Positions 51,386-61,573 of a stretch of DNA of 64,000 nucleotides are shown here, piece by piece. Each line of letters opens with the position of its first letter. Position 1 is the stretch's first letter. The stretch is from NCBI RefSeq assembly GCF_046098205.1, contig NZ_JBJURJ010000011.1:186001-250000 (forward strand). The letters are read 5' to 3'. This DNA is from Paenibacillus_AR mesotrionivorans (GTDB lineage Bacteria; Bacillota; Bacilli; Paenibacillales; NBRC-103111). The position numbers and the translations under genes were made by a program. Below the pieces are notes generated by a model. The model saw only the letters and a list, made by a program, of their open reading frames with translations, was not told the origin of the DNA and ran no database searches.

Positions 51386-53743
51386 TTAGGGCTGCCGCCT
51401 CCGGAGTGCCCGGTATTCATTGGGGGTGATGCCCTCCACCTTTTTGAATACCCGCAGGAAGGTGGTCCGGCTTAGGATACCTACCTGTCCGGCAATTTCG
51501 TGAACCTTCAGATCAGTGGATTCCAGCAGCTCGCAGGCCTTGCGGACCCGCACCAGATTAATATAATCCGTGACGTACAAACCCGTTTTTTCCACAAACA
51601 CCCGTGACACGTACTTTTCGGACACGCCCATTTCCGCGGCAATCTGCTCCAGCCCCAAATCCCGGACATAGTTGTCCCGGATGTACTGCTCGATCAGAGA
51701 CACCAGATTCCCCGGCTTCCTCCCCTTCTGCGACTGCGTGATCTCCAGCACCCGGCTGTAAAACTCCAGCAGCAGCTCCTTCAGCTCATCCGGCTCCCGG
51801 AGCATACGGCCGGAGGGAGCCTCCAGCAGCAGCTGGAATTCATCCTTGTCGGCCATATCGGCCTGAAGCCCTTTTTCAGATAAAAAGCGGATTCCCGAGG
51901 TGTGCATATCCTTCAGCAGGGCCAACTGCTGCTCGTAGGAGATACCCCCGCCCGCATTCCTCTCCAGAATCGCCTCCACGGTTTCCCGCAGAGTTTCCTC
52001 CTCCCCCAGCTTCAGACTGTTCAGAATCCGCTGCTCGTCATATAAGGAATATTCATACCGGCCGAGGCATCCGTCACACATCCGGCTGCCGTACAGAATC
52101 TCGAAGCGCTGCTCTTTATCCCGTTTGGTGATGGCGGTCATGGCTTCATTGAAGGACACACCGATATCATTGATCCCTTCGTAATAGGTGCCGATTCCCA
52201 CCGCAATGTCATAGTACATCCGCATATCGTAGGCGAACACCCCCAGCATCTGCTGGAACGCATCCTTCATTTGCGCTGCTTGGCCAGGCTCCGGCACATT
52301 GACCAGACAAACGAAGAGATTGGGCCGGTACTCCGCCACATAAGCGGGAAAAGCGCCGGCGAGGAATTTCCAGACTATTTTCTTGATGCCTCCGATGATC
52401 AGAGGACGCTCCGTGTCCTGAATATCGGCATAGAAGGGCTCCTTGAAATCAAACAGCACCGTACAGCAGATAAAGCCGGCATGCTCGAAGCCGAAGTCCA
52501 CCCGCAGGGTCTCCCGCAGGATGGCCTCTTCATTGAGTGTATGGCCCCGCAAGATAAACAAAAGGGAGTATTCCACATATTCGCTGGTATGTTTGCTGTA
52601 TTTCATTTTGAATTGCCGGTTGCTGTCGGATAGGCGATTAATTCCCTGCAGGATCACATCGAATTCATTGGCGGCACGCTCATGCCCGTCCGTGCCTCCC
52701 TCCGGCTCCTGGCTGATCATCCGGCTGATGTTGCGGATGGGATTATAGATGTTGAGGCTGAATACAAATGAGAAGCCAACCCCCATCACAATCAGCACCA
52801 GACATAAAAGCAGGGTCATCTCCATAATGCTGCCGGTATGGCGGTTGAACTCCGAATAGGGGGTGAAGGAATAATAGTCCCAGCCGTACAAATCCGACTT
52901 GATATGCGCAACGGCATACCGCTTGCCGGCTACCTTCATCTCCCGGGTCGGGCTGCCGTCGCTGAAGGCCTCCGCCAGCTCCGCCTCCGGAACATTGTCC
53001 AGATAGCCCCGCTGGTCGTAGAGCCTGTTGCCTTGGCCGTCCAACACCACAAAGGTGGTGGAATCAAACACCGCATTGCCGGCCAGCACCCGCTCCACCG
53101 TGGATACGGCCAGATTGACCACCATCACCGCCTGATCGTTGCCCACCCGGTTAAAAAGCACCAGCGGCACCACCTGCTTCGTGTTGATACCGTCCTGGAT
53201 GACCGTGGTGGCCGGAAGAAGGTCGATGAATTTGTCCGTCTGGAGCAGCCCCGTCCAGTAAGCGCTGTCATATTCCTCGTAACGGTACATCCGTTTAAAG
53301 AAGGATTCAAAGGAGTTGGCTCCGCCGCTCACATACACATCCTGGTCATCCACATAGACAAAGGTTGAATCGGTAAAGCTGCTGATCACATTCTCATGGC
53401 GCTGCAAAATCCGGGGAAGCCTCCACAGCTCCACTTTATCCTCCAGGGTTTGCTTATCCTTGGGCATCAGCAGCCGCTGGACAGTTTCGTCATTCAAAAA
53501 ATTGACCCCGGTAATCTGGGAGGTTTGAATATACGAATCCATCGCCTCCGAGGCGGTTTCCAGATTGGTGGTGATCCGGCTGGCGAACTCCCGCTCCATC
53601 AGGTGGGCCGAATAGCTGTACTCCACAACCCCGATAATGATGATGGGAATCAAAAGGGACAGAAAGCAGCCGAGTATCTTCAGGAAGAGCCGGTTGGATT
53701 TGCCCTGTATTGTCCTTCTTCCCGTCCGTCCCCGCTGCCCCAT
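51386..53743 (-). CDS. Membrane AraC-family regulator of the sugar operon
   Basis: The 785-residue protein has the same layout as the regulator at 41.6 kb: helices at about 20-42 and 300-325 around an outer sensor domain, a cytoplasmic linker, and a C-terminal AraC-type DNA-binding domain (about 685-785: LEQIAAEMGVSEKYVSRVFV and GILSRTTFLRVFKKVEGITP). It is the last gene of the operon that begins at 62.57 kb and starts 26 bp after the GH106-like stop. It likely senses a sugar or a binding protein outside the cell and activates this operon. Confidence 0.92.
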   Translation of the reverse strand: MGQRGRTGRRTIQGKSNRLFLKILGCFLSLLIPIIIIGVVEYSYSAHLMEREFASRITTNLETASEAMDSYIQTSQITGVNFLNDETVQRLLMPKDKQTLEDKVELWRLPRILQRHENVISSFTDSTFVYVDDQDVYVSGGANSFESFFKRMYRYEEYDSAYWTGLLQTDKFIDLLPATTVIQDGINTKQVVPLVLFNRVGNDQAVMVVNLAVSTVERVLAGNAVFDSTTFVVLDGQGNRLYDQRGYLDNVPEAELAEAFSDGSPTREMKVAGKRYAVAHIKSDLYGWDYYSFTPYSEFNRHTGSIMEMTLLLCLVLIVMGVGFSFVFSLNIYNPIRNISRMISQEPEGGTDGHERAANEFDVILQGINRLSDSNRQFKMKYSKHTSEYVEYSLLFILRGHTLNEEAILRETLRVDFGFEHAGFICCTVLFDFKEPFYADIQDTERPLIIGGIKKIVWKFLAGAFPAYVAEYRPNLFVCLVNVPEPGQAAQMKDAFQQMLGVFAYDMRMYYDIAVGIGTYYEGINDIGVSFNEAMTAITKRDKEQRFEILYGSRMCDGCLGRYEYSLYDEQRILNSLKLGEEETLRETVEAILERNAGGGISYEQQLALLKDMHTSGIRFLSEKGLQADMADKDEFQLLLEAPSGRMLREPDELKELLLEFYSRVLEITQSQKGRKPGNLVSLIEQYIRDNYVRDLGLEQIAAEMGVSEKYVSRVFVEKTGLYVTDYINLVRVRKACELLESTDLKVHEIAGQVGILSRTTFLRVFKKVEGITPNEYRALRRRQP

Positions 53744-53768
53744 GCTTAGCGCCCCTTTCGATTCTCTG

Positions 53769-56700
53769 TTATATCTTCACGATGCGGACCTGCTCCATTA
53801 ATCCGTAAGGCACTGTCCGGTATTCCGGTGTAAACCCCGCTCCCTCTGTCCGGAAGGACTCCCAGCTTGTGGTGGGCTGATCGCCTGCCGCCTGATGGAA
53901 AGGGCCGAACATATTGCGCGGACTGCCCATCACCTCCACCTCCAGGTGATTGACGCCTTCCCGCAGGTATCCGGTCAGCTCCACTCCGTCCGCCGCCCGC
54001 CAAGGCACATGTCCGGCGGTCTCCCCGTTTATCCTGATCTCCACGGTAACGGCCTCATATTGACCCAGCATCAGCAGCGTTCTCTCCTCCGCCTGGCCTC
54101 CGGTGGCGTGGCTGTGGGTAAACTCCATCCGGTATATCATGCTGCCGTTGTAATGGAGATACCCCTGCTGCCCCCAATCCCCCAGAGTGAGCGAGTCAGG
54201 CTCCTTGACCAAGCTGCGGCCGGGAGTGACGGCGAAGTCTCCGGTGAGGTAACAGTCCTCCAGCTCCATGTCCGCATGATACGCACACCTGAGCTCCAGC
54301 TGATTACGGCCTTGAACAAGTTGGGGCAGACGGATTTTGGTGAAGGCCCGGTCCACAAACCATCCTTGGGGTATGCCCGGCACCTCCTGCCCGTTCAGCC
54401 GGATGCGGAACCGTTCCGCCGCCTCCAGCACCAGATACACCTCCGTCTCGGGCACCTCTTCTACTGTAAAGACAAACCGCAGCCCCACCTCCATCCCGTT
54501 GGCGGGATGGTACTGTCCAATCCATTTATAACGTTGGGTAATGCCGTTGGCGTACACCTGCCGCATCCCCAAGGTTTGGCGGATGTCCCGCTGGGCCTGC
54601 CATACCTGCAGCTCCTCCGACCAAGCCCCGCCTGCGATGCTGTACGAACAGCTGTCCAGGGTCAGCACATTGGGCATAGTCCGGGTGAAGACAAATACCG
54701 GCCCCAGATTTGCCTCCGTCCGTTTCTCTGCAACAGGGGCTTGCGCCGCCGGAGGGAGCTCAACTCGTCCTGCAGCAGCATCCTGGCTGTATATCACATA
54801 AAGCTTGGAGCCGGCCGGGCCAAAATAGGCTTGAAAACGGATATGTCCGCTGTCTGCTGCCTCCGCCACCACTGCCCGCCGTTCTCCGGTAAGCGGGTCC
54901 CATTCCTCCACCTGTCCGTGCACCGCCGCTTCAATTGTCACCTGAAAGGAGCGGTTCCGGTCATTGTTCACCACAAATAAAGTATGTCCCTCATCCGTTT
55001 CCTTCAGCAGATAAAGCAGCTCGTACGTTTCCTGATGGCTGGAGGCCTCCCGTATGCTTACTGTACGCGGAAGTGTCTGCTCCAGCAATGCTGTCAGCTC
55101 TTGAAGGCCGGTGACCACCGTAACGCCGGGATGGCGGTACAGCTCTCCCGCCGCTTCTGACGGGCGGCCTTCGATCATGGAGGCCTCCGGAGCCATGGCA
55201 GTAATGCGTCCGCCTGCCGCCAGGAACTCCTCCAGCAGCCTGCGGGTGCTCTCCAGCATGGTGCGGATGGGCGGCAAAACGATCGTGTTGTAGGCGGCCA
55301 GGTTGATCCGCAGCTCCCCGTTCTCTATGCTGCCTGCTTCCGCCATAACCGTCTCATCGCCCAGGTCAAAATCATAATGGGCGCCCAGCAGATGTCGGAG
55401 CAGCTCATTAAAGTCATTCCCGTACCGGTCCACTACCGGGATATCCGCATCCAGCCCCCGGCGTATATTTTCATAGGGGGTGGTGCCCAGCATGGACCAG
55501 GCGGTGGAGGCGGGATGCAGCACCAGCAGCCGGCGGACAGGCCTCCCTTCCGACAGCACGGCGCCGATCCGGGCGAAGTAGTCCTCTACAAGCCGGTTAT
55601 ATTTCCACCAGGAGGCCTGGTAATTGAAAACAGGGGGATAATCCCGCTTCCGGCAGCCCTTCAGGGAATACAGCGCCAGATGCTGGGAACGCATGTTGAC
55701 ACCAAGCACATACTGCCAGTCTCCCATCCACTTCTGCCCCTCGAAGGTGAAGTGCCAGCCGGTGCAGCCGTAGGTCTCCGAGATGACGAACTTGCGGCCG
55801 TATTGATTGGCCACACTGGTGCATTGTTTGACGGTCAGATGCTCCTCCGTCTGCTCGCACAGCATATCGATACCCGGCACCTGCTGGTAGCGGTAATGGG
55901 GCATCACCGCGCCGCCCACCCGGGTGGCTACGCCGAGAGCATTCTCCCACAGATAGTGCCCGGTAAAGGCGATGCCGTTTTCCCCGCACCACTCCCCCAG
56001 CTGCCGGGAGAAGGCTTCGCTGAACTTCTCCGTGACGGTCCGCCAATAGTCATGGCGGGCCATAGGCGACAGCTCCCCGTCATAGAACAAATAAGGGAGC
56101 AAATCCATCATATCATAGCCCCTGCGTTCGATAAAAAAGACGGGCAATCCATAGGTCCAGGGCAGCCAGCCCCGCCCCGGCGTATATTTGCAGTGCCGGT
56201 CGTGGACTCCCGGCTCGTCGGTAAAAATCCCTGCCACCCGCTCGGCGAACCGGTCGCCCAGCTCCTCCTTATACCGCTCATACGTAAGCCGGATAAACTG
56301 GCGCACCGTGTCCGGATTCATGCTGTCCGGGGGAGACTCGCCGTTGAACCACTCGCTTTTGGTGGATACCTCCACCCGGAATATCAAGAGCACCTCTTCC
56401 GACCCCAGCTCCGGATTCTGGGCGGCAGCATCCTCCAGTCGGGTGCAGCTAACCAGCTGCCGCTCCTGTACCCTGGCGCGGAATACAGCCGCCACGTTAT
56501 GATCCACCGGGTAGCCGAATCCGGCTGCCCGAACCTCCAGCGTCAGCCCCTTGGAGCGGTATTCGTCACCCATGGCGGGAACCTCCCCGCCTGCTGTACC
56601 GGATGGCCACCGGTCCTCATCATACAGCCATGCCTTCATGCCCAAATCCCCGGCCAGATCAGCCGAGAGGCGGATGGCATCCATCCACTCCCGGCTCAGA

Positions 56701-56885
56701 TAAGGCGTCTCCAGCCCGTCCCGGGAGTGCATGAAGAAGCCGCCCATCCCCTGGCTGTGCATATCCCGGATTTGGCGCTCCAGCTCCTCCGGCCGGAGCC
56801 TGTCGTTCCATGCCCAGAAGGGCACGGAGCGGTATTCAGTGGGAGGATTGCGGAACAAGCCGCTTAACGCAGATTCACGGATCAC
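53769..56885 (-). CDS. GH106-like glycoside hydrolase (alpha-L-rhamnosidase-related)
   Basis: The 1038-residue protein begins like GH106-type and related unclassified rhamnosidases: RSVPFWAWNDRLRPEELERQ, MHSQGMGGFFMHSRDGLETP, and GMKAWLYDEDRWPSG. FAERVAGIFTDEPGVHD offers acidic candidates, and KFVISETYGCTGWHFTFEGQ holds another Glu. Beta-sandwich domains follow (about 700-1038) with galactose-binding-like features. No signal peptide is seen, so it should act inside the cell on imported oligosaccharides. GTG start with GGAGGGAAA upstream. Exact linkage specificity is not readable. Confidence 0.85.
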   Translation of the reverse strand: MIRESALSGLFRNPPTEYRSVPFWAWNDRLRPEELERQIRDMHSQGMGGFFMHSRDGLETPYLSREWMDAIRLSADLAGDLGMKAWLYDEDRWPSGTAGGEVPAMGDEYRSKGLTLEVRAAGFGYPVDHNVAAVFRARVQERQLVSCTRLEDAAAQNPELGSEEVLLIFRVEVSTKSEWFNGESPPDSMNPDTVRQFIRLTYERYKEELGDRFAERVAGIFTDEPGVHDRHCKYTPGRGWLPWTYGLPVFFIERRGYDMMDLLPYLFYDGELSPMARHDYWRTVTEKFSEAFSRQLGEWCGENGIAFTGHYLWENALGVATRVGGAVMPHYRYQQVPGIDMLCEQTEEHLTVKQCTSVANQYGRKFVISETYGCTGWHFTFEGQKWMGDWQYVLGVNMRSQHLALYSLKGCRKRDYPPVFNYQASWWKYNRLVEDYFARIGAVLSEGRPVRRLLVLHPASTAWSMLGTTPYENIRRGLDADIPVVDRYGNDFNELLRHLLGAHYDFDLGDETVMAEAGSIENGELRINLAAYNTIVLPPIRTMLESTRRLLEEFLAAGGRITAMAPEASMIEGRPSEAAGELYRHPGVTVVTGLQELTALLEQTLPRTVSIREASSHQETYELLYLLKETDEGHTLFVVNNDRNRSFQVTIEAAVHGQVEEWDPLTGERRAVVAEAADSGHIRFQAYFGPAGSKLYVIYSQDAAAGRVELPPAAQAPVAEKRTEANLGPVFVFTRTMPNVLTLDSCSYSIAGGAWSEELQVWQAQRDIRQTLGMRQVYANGITQRYKWIGQYHPANGMEVGLRFVFTVEEVPETEVYLVLEAAERFRIRLNGQEVPGIPQGWFVDRAFTKIRLPQLVQGRNQLELRCAYHADMELEDCYLTGDFAVTPGRSLVKEPDSLTLGDWGQQGYLHYNGSMIYRMEFTHSHATGGQAEERTLLMLGQYEAVTVEIRINGETAGHVPWRAADGVELTGYLREGVNHLEVEVMGSPRNMFGPFHQAAGDQPTTSWESFRTEGAGFTPEYRTVPYGLMEQVRIVKI

Positions 56886-56922
56886 GTGTTTTCCCTCCGT
56901 TCTTCCTGACTATCGCCACTCT

Positions 56923-57957
56923 TTATTCCTGCTCCAGCTCCAGCGTCCAGCAGACGATCCGCTCCCGCCGCCAGGTGTAGGTGACGTAGACGGTGCTGCC
57001 TTGGGCGATCACCGCCGGATAGGAGAATTCCCCGTATTCCAGCGGAATGGTATAGGAGCGGTATTCACCCTCCAGCACCACCAGCTCCTCCCAATTGTCC
57101 CCGTTGTCGCGGGAGGCGCTAAGCAATAAGGGCATCCGCGGCCCCCGGTACATCCCGATGGGATTGTAAGCCAGCACCAGAGTGCCGTCTTCCATCCGGG
57201 CCAGGTCGATGCCGCTGTTATTGTTGGGCAGATAAGTGCGGTAGGCAGGGGACCAAGTCCTGCCCGAATCGGTCGAATCGCTGCGGTAGATGAAACCCCC
57301 TGTGCTGCGCATCAGCATATGGACCTGACCGGGCGCCGATTCCCAAGCGGTTGGCTGGATCAGGCCCATACCGGGTACCCGCGTCCGGGTCTCCCCCTCT
57401 GCCAGAGGCTGGTCCCTGGGATGGAGCACCGGCACAAAGGAGCTTTGTGTCCAGGTTTTCCCCTCGTCCGTGGAGATGTCTGCAAAGCTGTCCCATACCT
57501 CCCCCTCCAGGGAGGCCGGAGCCAGCCAGGTGCCGTCCCGCAGGGCGATGAGCTTGTTCTTCACTGGCCCCCGTCCGCCCTGGTCGCCGGGCACCAGCTC
57601 CTCCGGTGTGCTCCAGGTACGGCCGTCGTCATCCGATACCGTTACCCTGGTTTGCCATTGGGGAATGGGTTTGCCTACCTTGTAATGCAATACGATCCGG
57701 CCATTGTCCTGACGGAACAGCACCGGATTCCAGTGCACCAGCTCCGCCTCGTCAACCACCAGCTCCGGCGGGGACCAGACTCCCCCGATCCTGCGGGAGC
57801 ACCAGATGGCCACATCCGGGTTGCCCTCCTTGGACCCGGCGAAGTATGCAACCAGCAGATCCTCACCAGGCAGAGCGATAACGGTAGAGGCATGGCAGTT
57901 ATGGAAAGGACGGTCGTCTGTAAACAGAAATTCCTTCAGTTGGGACTTCAGCTTCAC
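56923..57957 (-). CDS. Sialidase-like six-bladed propeller protein
   Basis: The 344-residue protein has Asp-box-type motifs: VSDDDGRTWS, ISTDEGKTWT, STDSGRTWS and SASRDNGDNWE, plus NCHASTVIALPGEDLLVAYF near the start, as in the BNR/sialidase superfamily. It has no signal peptide, so it is probably cytoplasmic. Homologues in sugar operons may be glycosidases or lyases of other specificity rather than true sialidases; the Arg triad could not be confirmed. GTG start with AAAGGAG upstream, 33 bp after the aldolase gene. Confidence 0.82.
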   Translation of the reverse strand: MKLKSQLKEFLFTDDRPFHNCHASTVIALPGEDLLVAYFAGSKEGNPDVAIWCSRRIGGVWSPPELVVDEAELVHWNPVLFRQDNGRIVLHYKVGKPIPQWQTRVTVSDDDGRTWSTPEELVPGDQGGRGPVKNKLIALRDGTWLAPASLEGEVWDSFADISTDEGKTWTQSSFVPVLHPRDQPLAEGETRTRVPGMGLIQPTAWESAPGQVHMLMRSTGGFIYRSDSTDSGRTWSPAYRTYLPNNNSGIDLARMEDGTLVLAYNPIGMYRGPRMPLLLSASRDNGDNWEELVVLEGEYRSYTIPLEYGEFSYPAVIAQGSTVYVTYTWRRERIVCWTLELEQE

Positions 57958-57990
57958 GTCTAAACACTCCTTTAAGGAGCTGCGGGGAAA

Positions 57991-58947
57991 TTAGCGGTCC
58001 TTTATTTCGCCGCAGTCTCCAAGCTTATAATGCTCCCGAACCAAGGCCGTCAGCGCATGAAGCTGCTCCAGCTCCAGCCGGTTGGCATAGGTTAGGTGGC
58101 GGCAGTCCTTCGTGCGGGTATGGAGGCCGATGGGAAGGCCCTCCAGGCTCAAATAATACTTGGCGTTCACCGGGTAATACTGGCTTTCGATCACAGAGGT
58201 CAGGCCCAGGAACCACTGCAGATTCCCTGCTTGTTCAGGCCGGTCCGCATAATGCCGGTACATCCAGGCGTAAAGGTCAGGATGAAAATTACCCATCACC
58301 CCGCTGTAGCCATGTGCTCCCAGCTTGAGGGATTCCAGCAGGGTAGCGGCATTGGCATTGTACAGCTTCAGCGAGCCGCCCTGCACTGCCGCCAGCTTAT
58401 CGGCGATTTGGCCGCTGTGGCAGCTGGTATCCTTCAGGAACTGGAATCTGCCCGTGCCTTCGCACCAGGCCAGGAGCTCCGGCGACAGCAGACGTTTGTA
58501 GGGGTACGGGCACTCATATACTCCGAAGGGAATCTCCGGCACCGCCTCCAGCAGAAGTGCGGCCCGTTCCTTCCACACCTCGTCCGGCTCCTCCATGGCG
58601 GCCAGCCGGTTGCTGACCAGCACAATGGCCTGAACGCCGGTGGCTGCCATCGCCTGCAGCTCGGTAATCTGATCCTCCAGCCTGTCGGAGATATGGCCGG
58701 AGGCCACTACCTGAACCCGTCCCGCAGCCCGCTCCCGGACAAAGCGGGCGATGGACACCCGCTCCTCCAAGGACAGCGCGAACATTTCACTGGACTGGCA
58801 GACGGCGAACAGTCCTGCCACCCCATGCCCGATATACCACTCCACCAGCTGCTCCAGAGCGTGATAGTCCACCTCCCCCGAATCTGTGAAGGGGGTGATC
58901 ATAGTGGGATAAACACCAGGGGCAATCAAATTTTGGCTTATACTCAT
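57991..58947 (-). CDS. DHDPS/N-acetylneuraminate lyase family aldolase
   Basis: The 318-residue class I aldolase has PTMITPFTDSGEVDYHALEQ, the loop FAVCQSSEMFALSLEERVSI, the proton-relay Tyr in GVYECP (Y144) and the Schiff-base Lys in FLKDTSCHSG (K172). The family condenses or cleaves pyruvate plus an aldehyde: 2-keto-3-deoxy sugar acids, sialic acid or dihydrodipicolinate. In this operon a 2-keto-3-deoxy sugar acid (for example from rhamnose or a uronic acid) is the most plausible substrate, but this is inference. GGAGGA precedes the ATG. Confidence 0.88.
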   Translation of the reverse strand: MSISQNLIAPGVYPTMITPFTDSGEVDYHALEQLVEWYIGHGVAGLFAVCQSSEMFALSLEERVSIARFVRERAAGRVQVVASGHISDRLEDQITELQAMAATGVQAIVLVSNRLAAMEEPDEVWKERAALLLEAVPEIPFGVYECPYPYKRLLSPELLAWCEGTGRFQFLKDTSCHSGQIADKLAAVQGGSLKLYNANAATLLESLKLGAHGYSGVMGNFHPDLYAWMYRHYADRPEQAGNLQWFLGLTSVIESQYYPVNAKYYLSLEGLPIGLHTRTKDCRHLTYANRLELEQLHALTALVREHYKLGDCGEIKDR

Positions 58948-58974
58948 TGTAACGTCCTCCGCCGGTTTTTGATT

Positions 58975-60621
58975 TTATTTCAGACGGGCCAGGGCATCGT
59001 TATAGATCTTCTCGATCTCTGTGGCTCCTGAGTCCTTAGCTTTTTTGATGACGGCGTCATAGTCGTCAATCTTCTTGAGACCCATGACAAACTTGTCATA
59101 CTCCTGCTCCAGCATGGTGTTGAGGGGCGCCAGCAGCTCCTTCACCCGGCTGGATTCCTCCTTGGTCAGAGGCGGGTCCATCACCGGATCCACATAGGCC
59201 TTGTCGTCGGCAATGGTCTTCCAATATTTCTCGTGGATGTCACTCCAGGTGCCCAGAAGCTTCTCCACCTGCACCTGCGGATCCATATTGGCAAAATACG
59301 GGGTAAAGCTCAGCTTGCCCGAACCCAGCTCGGAATACATAGCATAGAAGGAGGTGGGCTGGCCTTCCTTAAATTTGGAGACATAATCGGCCTTGAGCTT
59401 GGGCTGGCCCTTCTCATCCAGTGTGTGGTGAACCCCTTCCACTCCATAGCTCATGAGGTTGGAGGCTTTCTCCGTATACATCCAGTCGAACATCCTGATC
59501 AGTGTTTCCGGGTCCTTGGCCTTGGAGCTGATGGCAAAAATCCGGTCCGAGGACAAGGTGGTGGCATAAAACTCGGCTCTTGCCTTGCCTGTTTTGTTGG
59601 TGGGAACAGGAATCAGCTCGAACTTGCCGGCGGGCACCGCTGCCTTCAGCTGCTTGGTGTAATCCAGGGCAAAGCCGCTGTTGTCGAAGAAAAAGAAGGA
59701 CTTGCCGCTGGTCAGCTTCTCCGTCCACTGCTGCTGGGTAGCGACGGCATAATCCTTATCCAGCACTCCGGAGGAATAGGCCTTGTTGAAGAAGGTGAGC
59801 ACCTCCTTAAACTCCGGTGTAGCCGGACCAAACACATATTGGCCACCGTTTTTGTCCTTATCGAAATAGATGCCGTTGCCGCCTCCGCCTACCCCGGAAC
59901 CCAGGGAATAGGACATGGTTTTGAACATTTGGTGCATGGAGGTGCTGCCTTTACGCACCGAAAACGGTACGGAATCCGGATACAGCTTCTTCAGCTCCTG
60001 GAGCACGGTGAGGAGCTCGTCATAGCTTTTGGGAACACCCAGGTTATGCTTCTCTAACAGATCCGTCCGGATAACCGGGCCAAAGCCGTTCTTCAGCTCG
60101 TTGCGCCCGACGGCCGGGAAGCCATACAACTCGCCGTTGGCGGTAAACTTGGCCATGTCGGGGTACTGGTCCCAGAATTTTTTGAAATTGGGGAGCAGTC
60201 CTTTATCCATATATTGCTTCAAGGGAAGGAAGAGCCCGGAGGAGGCAAAGCTGTTAACATCGTTCATATCAATCTGGATAATGTCCGGCAGATTATTGGT
60301 GGCGAGCAGTGTCTTTTTCTTGTCGCTATAGTTGCTCTGGGGCACGTTCTCGAACTTCAGCTTGATATTGGTTTGTTTCAGAATTTCCTGCTGTACAAAA
60401 GCCTGATTCTTCACCGGCTGGTTAGGATGCTCCGGGAAGGTTACCGTTACCTCTCGTTCCTTGGCGGAAACGGGGTTGGTGCTGGCTCCCCCCGCTGGCG
60501 ATGCAGATTGGGGTGCGGCGGTCTTCTCCGCCTCCTTGCCTCCCGAACATGCTGCCGCGCCGGTGGCCAGAACTGCGGCTGCTACGGCCAATGAAGCTGT
60601 TTTCATCCATCTTTTCGTCAT
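58975..60621 (-). CDS. Extracellular solute-binding lipoprotein of the sugar ABC transporter
   Basis: The 548-residue protein has a lipoprotein signal (lipobox TGAAAC) and an LplA/YtcQ-type body: FPEHPNQPVKNQAFVQQEIL, TNIKLKFENVPQSNYSDKKK, NDVNSFASSGLFLPLKQYMD and MSYGVEGVHHTLDEKGQPKL. It binds an oligosaccharide for the two permeases encoded just upstream. AAGGGAGG precedes the ATG. The ATPase gene is absent, as is usual for this class, which shares an MsmK-like ATPase encoded elsewhere. Confidence 0.93.
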   Translation of the reverse strand: MTKRWMKTASLAVAAAVLATGAAACSGGKEAEKTAAPQSASPAGGASTNPVSAKEREVTVTFPEHPNQPVKNQAFVQQEILKQTNIKLKFENVPQSNYSDKKKTLLATNNLPDIIQIDMNDVNSFASSGLFLPLKQYMDKGLLPNFKKFWDQYPDMAKFTANGELYGFPAVGRNELKNGFGPVIRTDLLEKHNLGVPKSYDELLTVLQELKKLYPDSVPFSVRKGSTSMHQMFKTMSYSLGSGVGGGGNGIYFDKDKNGGQYVFGPATPEFKEVLTFFNKAYSSGVLDKDYAVATQQQWTEKLTSGKSFFFFDNSGFALDYTKQLKAAVPAGKFELIPVPTNKTGKARAEFYATTLSSDRIFAISSKAKDPETLIRMFDWMYTEKASNLMSYGVEGVHHTLDEKGQPKLKADYVSKFKEGQPTSFYAMYSELGSGKLSFTPYFANMDPQVQVEKLLGTWSDIHEKYWKTIADDKAYVDPVMDPPLTKEESSRVKELLAPLNTMLEQEYDKFVMGLKKIDDYDAVIKKAKDSGATEIEKIYNDALARLK

Positions 60622-60678
60622 CTGTACAACCTCCCTTTAATGTGTTGAAGCCGGTCGTTTTTCTTTATTGTACCTGAG

Positions 60679-61557
60679 CTACCCCTTCAATGCCCCCACC
60701 ATAGCGCCTTTCACAAAATACTTCTGCAGATATGGATACACCACCAGGATGGGCAGCACGGTAATGATGATGACGGCAAACTTGTAGTTGGTGGCCACCA
60801 CCCGGAAGTTGTTGGAGGAGCTGCCGATGCTGGCGGTTTGGTCGGCGAATTCCCCGGCAATGACAATATTGCGCAGCAGCACCTGCACCGGATACTTGTC
60901 GCTGCTGTTCAGATAGATCAGAGACGGGAAGAAGCTGTTCCAGTGATGCACCGCATAAAACAGCACCATGGTGGCCATTACCGGCAAAGATAAGGGAATG
61001 ATCACCTTAAACAGCACCTGGATTTCGTTAGCCCCGTCCAGATAGGCGGATTCCTGCAGGGCCATGGGGATGCCCTCAAAATACGTTTTCATAATAATCA
61101 TGTTGAAAGCGCTTATCGCCGGCGGCAGCACAAGAGCCCACATGCTGTTGATCAGGCCCAGCTTCTGCACCACCAGATACAGCGGGATCAGCCCGCCGCT
61201 GATGAACATGGTGGCGGCCACCATCATCACCAGGGCATTGCGTCCGTACATATCCTTGCGGGACAGGGGATAGGCGCAAAGCGCCGTCATCGCTACATTA
61301 ATTACAGTACCCACTGTGGTATAGAGCACCGTATTGCCGTATGCCCTCCAGATGCTGGGGTCCCTCAGCACGATCATATAGGCGTCCCAGGTGATATCCC
61401 GGGGATAAAAATTGATCAGGCCGCGGGTCACCAGATTGCCGTTGCTGATGGAGACGATGAAGATGTAATACATCGGGTACACCGTAATGAAAATAACCAG
61501 ACACAGCAGGATCACATTAATGGTGTCGAACACTTTGGAGCCTAATGACGTTTTCAT
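60679..61557 (-). CDS. Sugar ABC transporter permease (LplC/YtcP-like)
   Basis: The 292-residue permease has six membrane helices and the EAA loop MALQESAYLDGANEIQVLFK (about 162-181) that contacts the ATPase, and the typical end YPYLQKYFVKGAMVGALKG. It pairs with the LplB-like permease encoded 16 bp upstream. GAAGGGAGAGG precedes the ATG. Confidence 0.95.
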   Translation of the reverse strand: MKTSLGSKVFDTINVILLCLVIFITVYPMYYIFIVSISNGNLVTRGLINFYPRDITWDAYMIVLRDPSIWRAYGNTVLYTTVGTVINVAMTALCAYPLSRKDMYGRNALVMMVAATMFISGGLIPLYLVVQKLGLINSMWALVLPPAISAFNMIIMKTYFEGIPMALQESAYLDGANEIQVLFKVIIPLSLPVMATMVLFYAVHHWNSFFPSLIYLNSSDKYPVQVLLRNIVIAGEFADQTASIGSSSNNFRVVATNYKFAVIIITVLPILVVYPYLQKYFVKGAMVGALKG

Positions 61558-61573
61558 AATCGCCCTCTCCCTT

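Noticed and set aside
55377..56867. Long plus-strand open frame (about 496 codons) opposite the GH106-like gene
   Set aside because: It lies wholly within a gene with clear family motifs on the other strand, has no recognisable protein pattern, and is His/Pro/Gln-rich, as expected from a GC-rich antisense frame.
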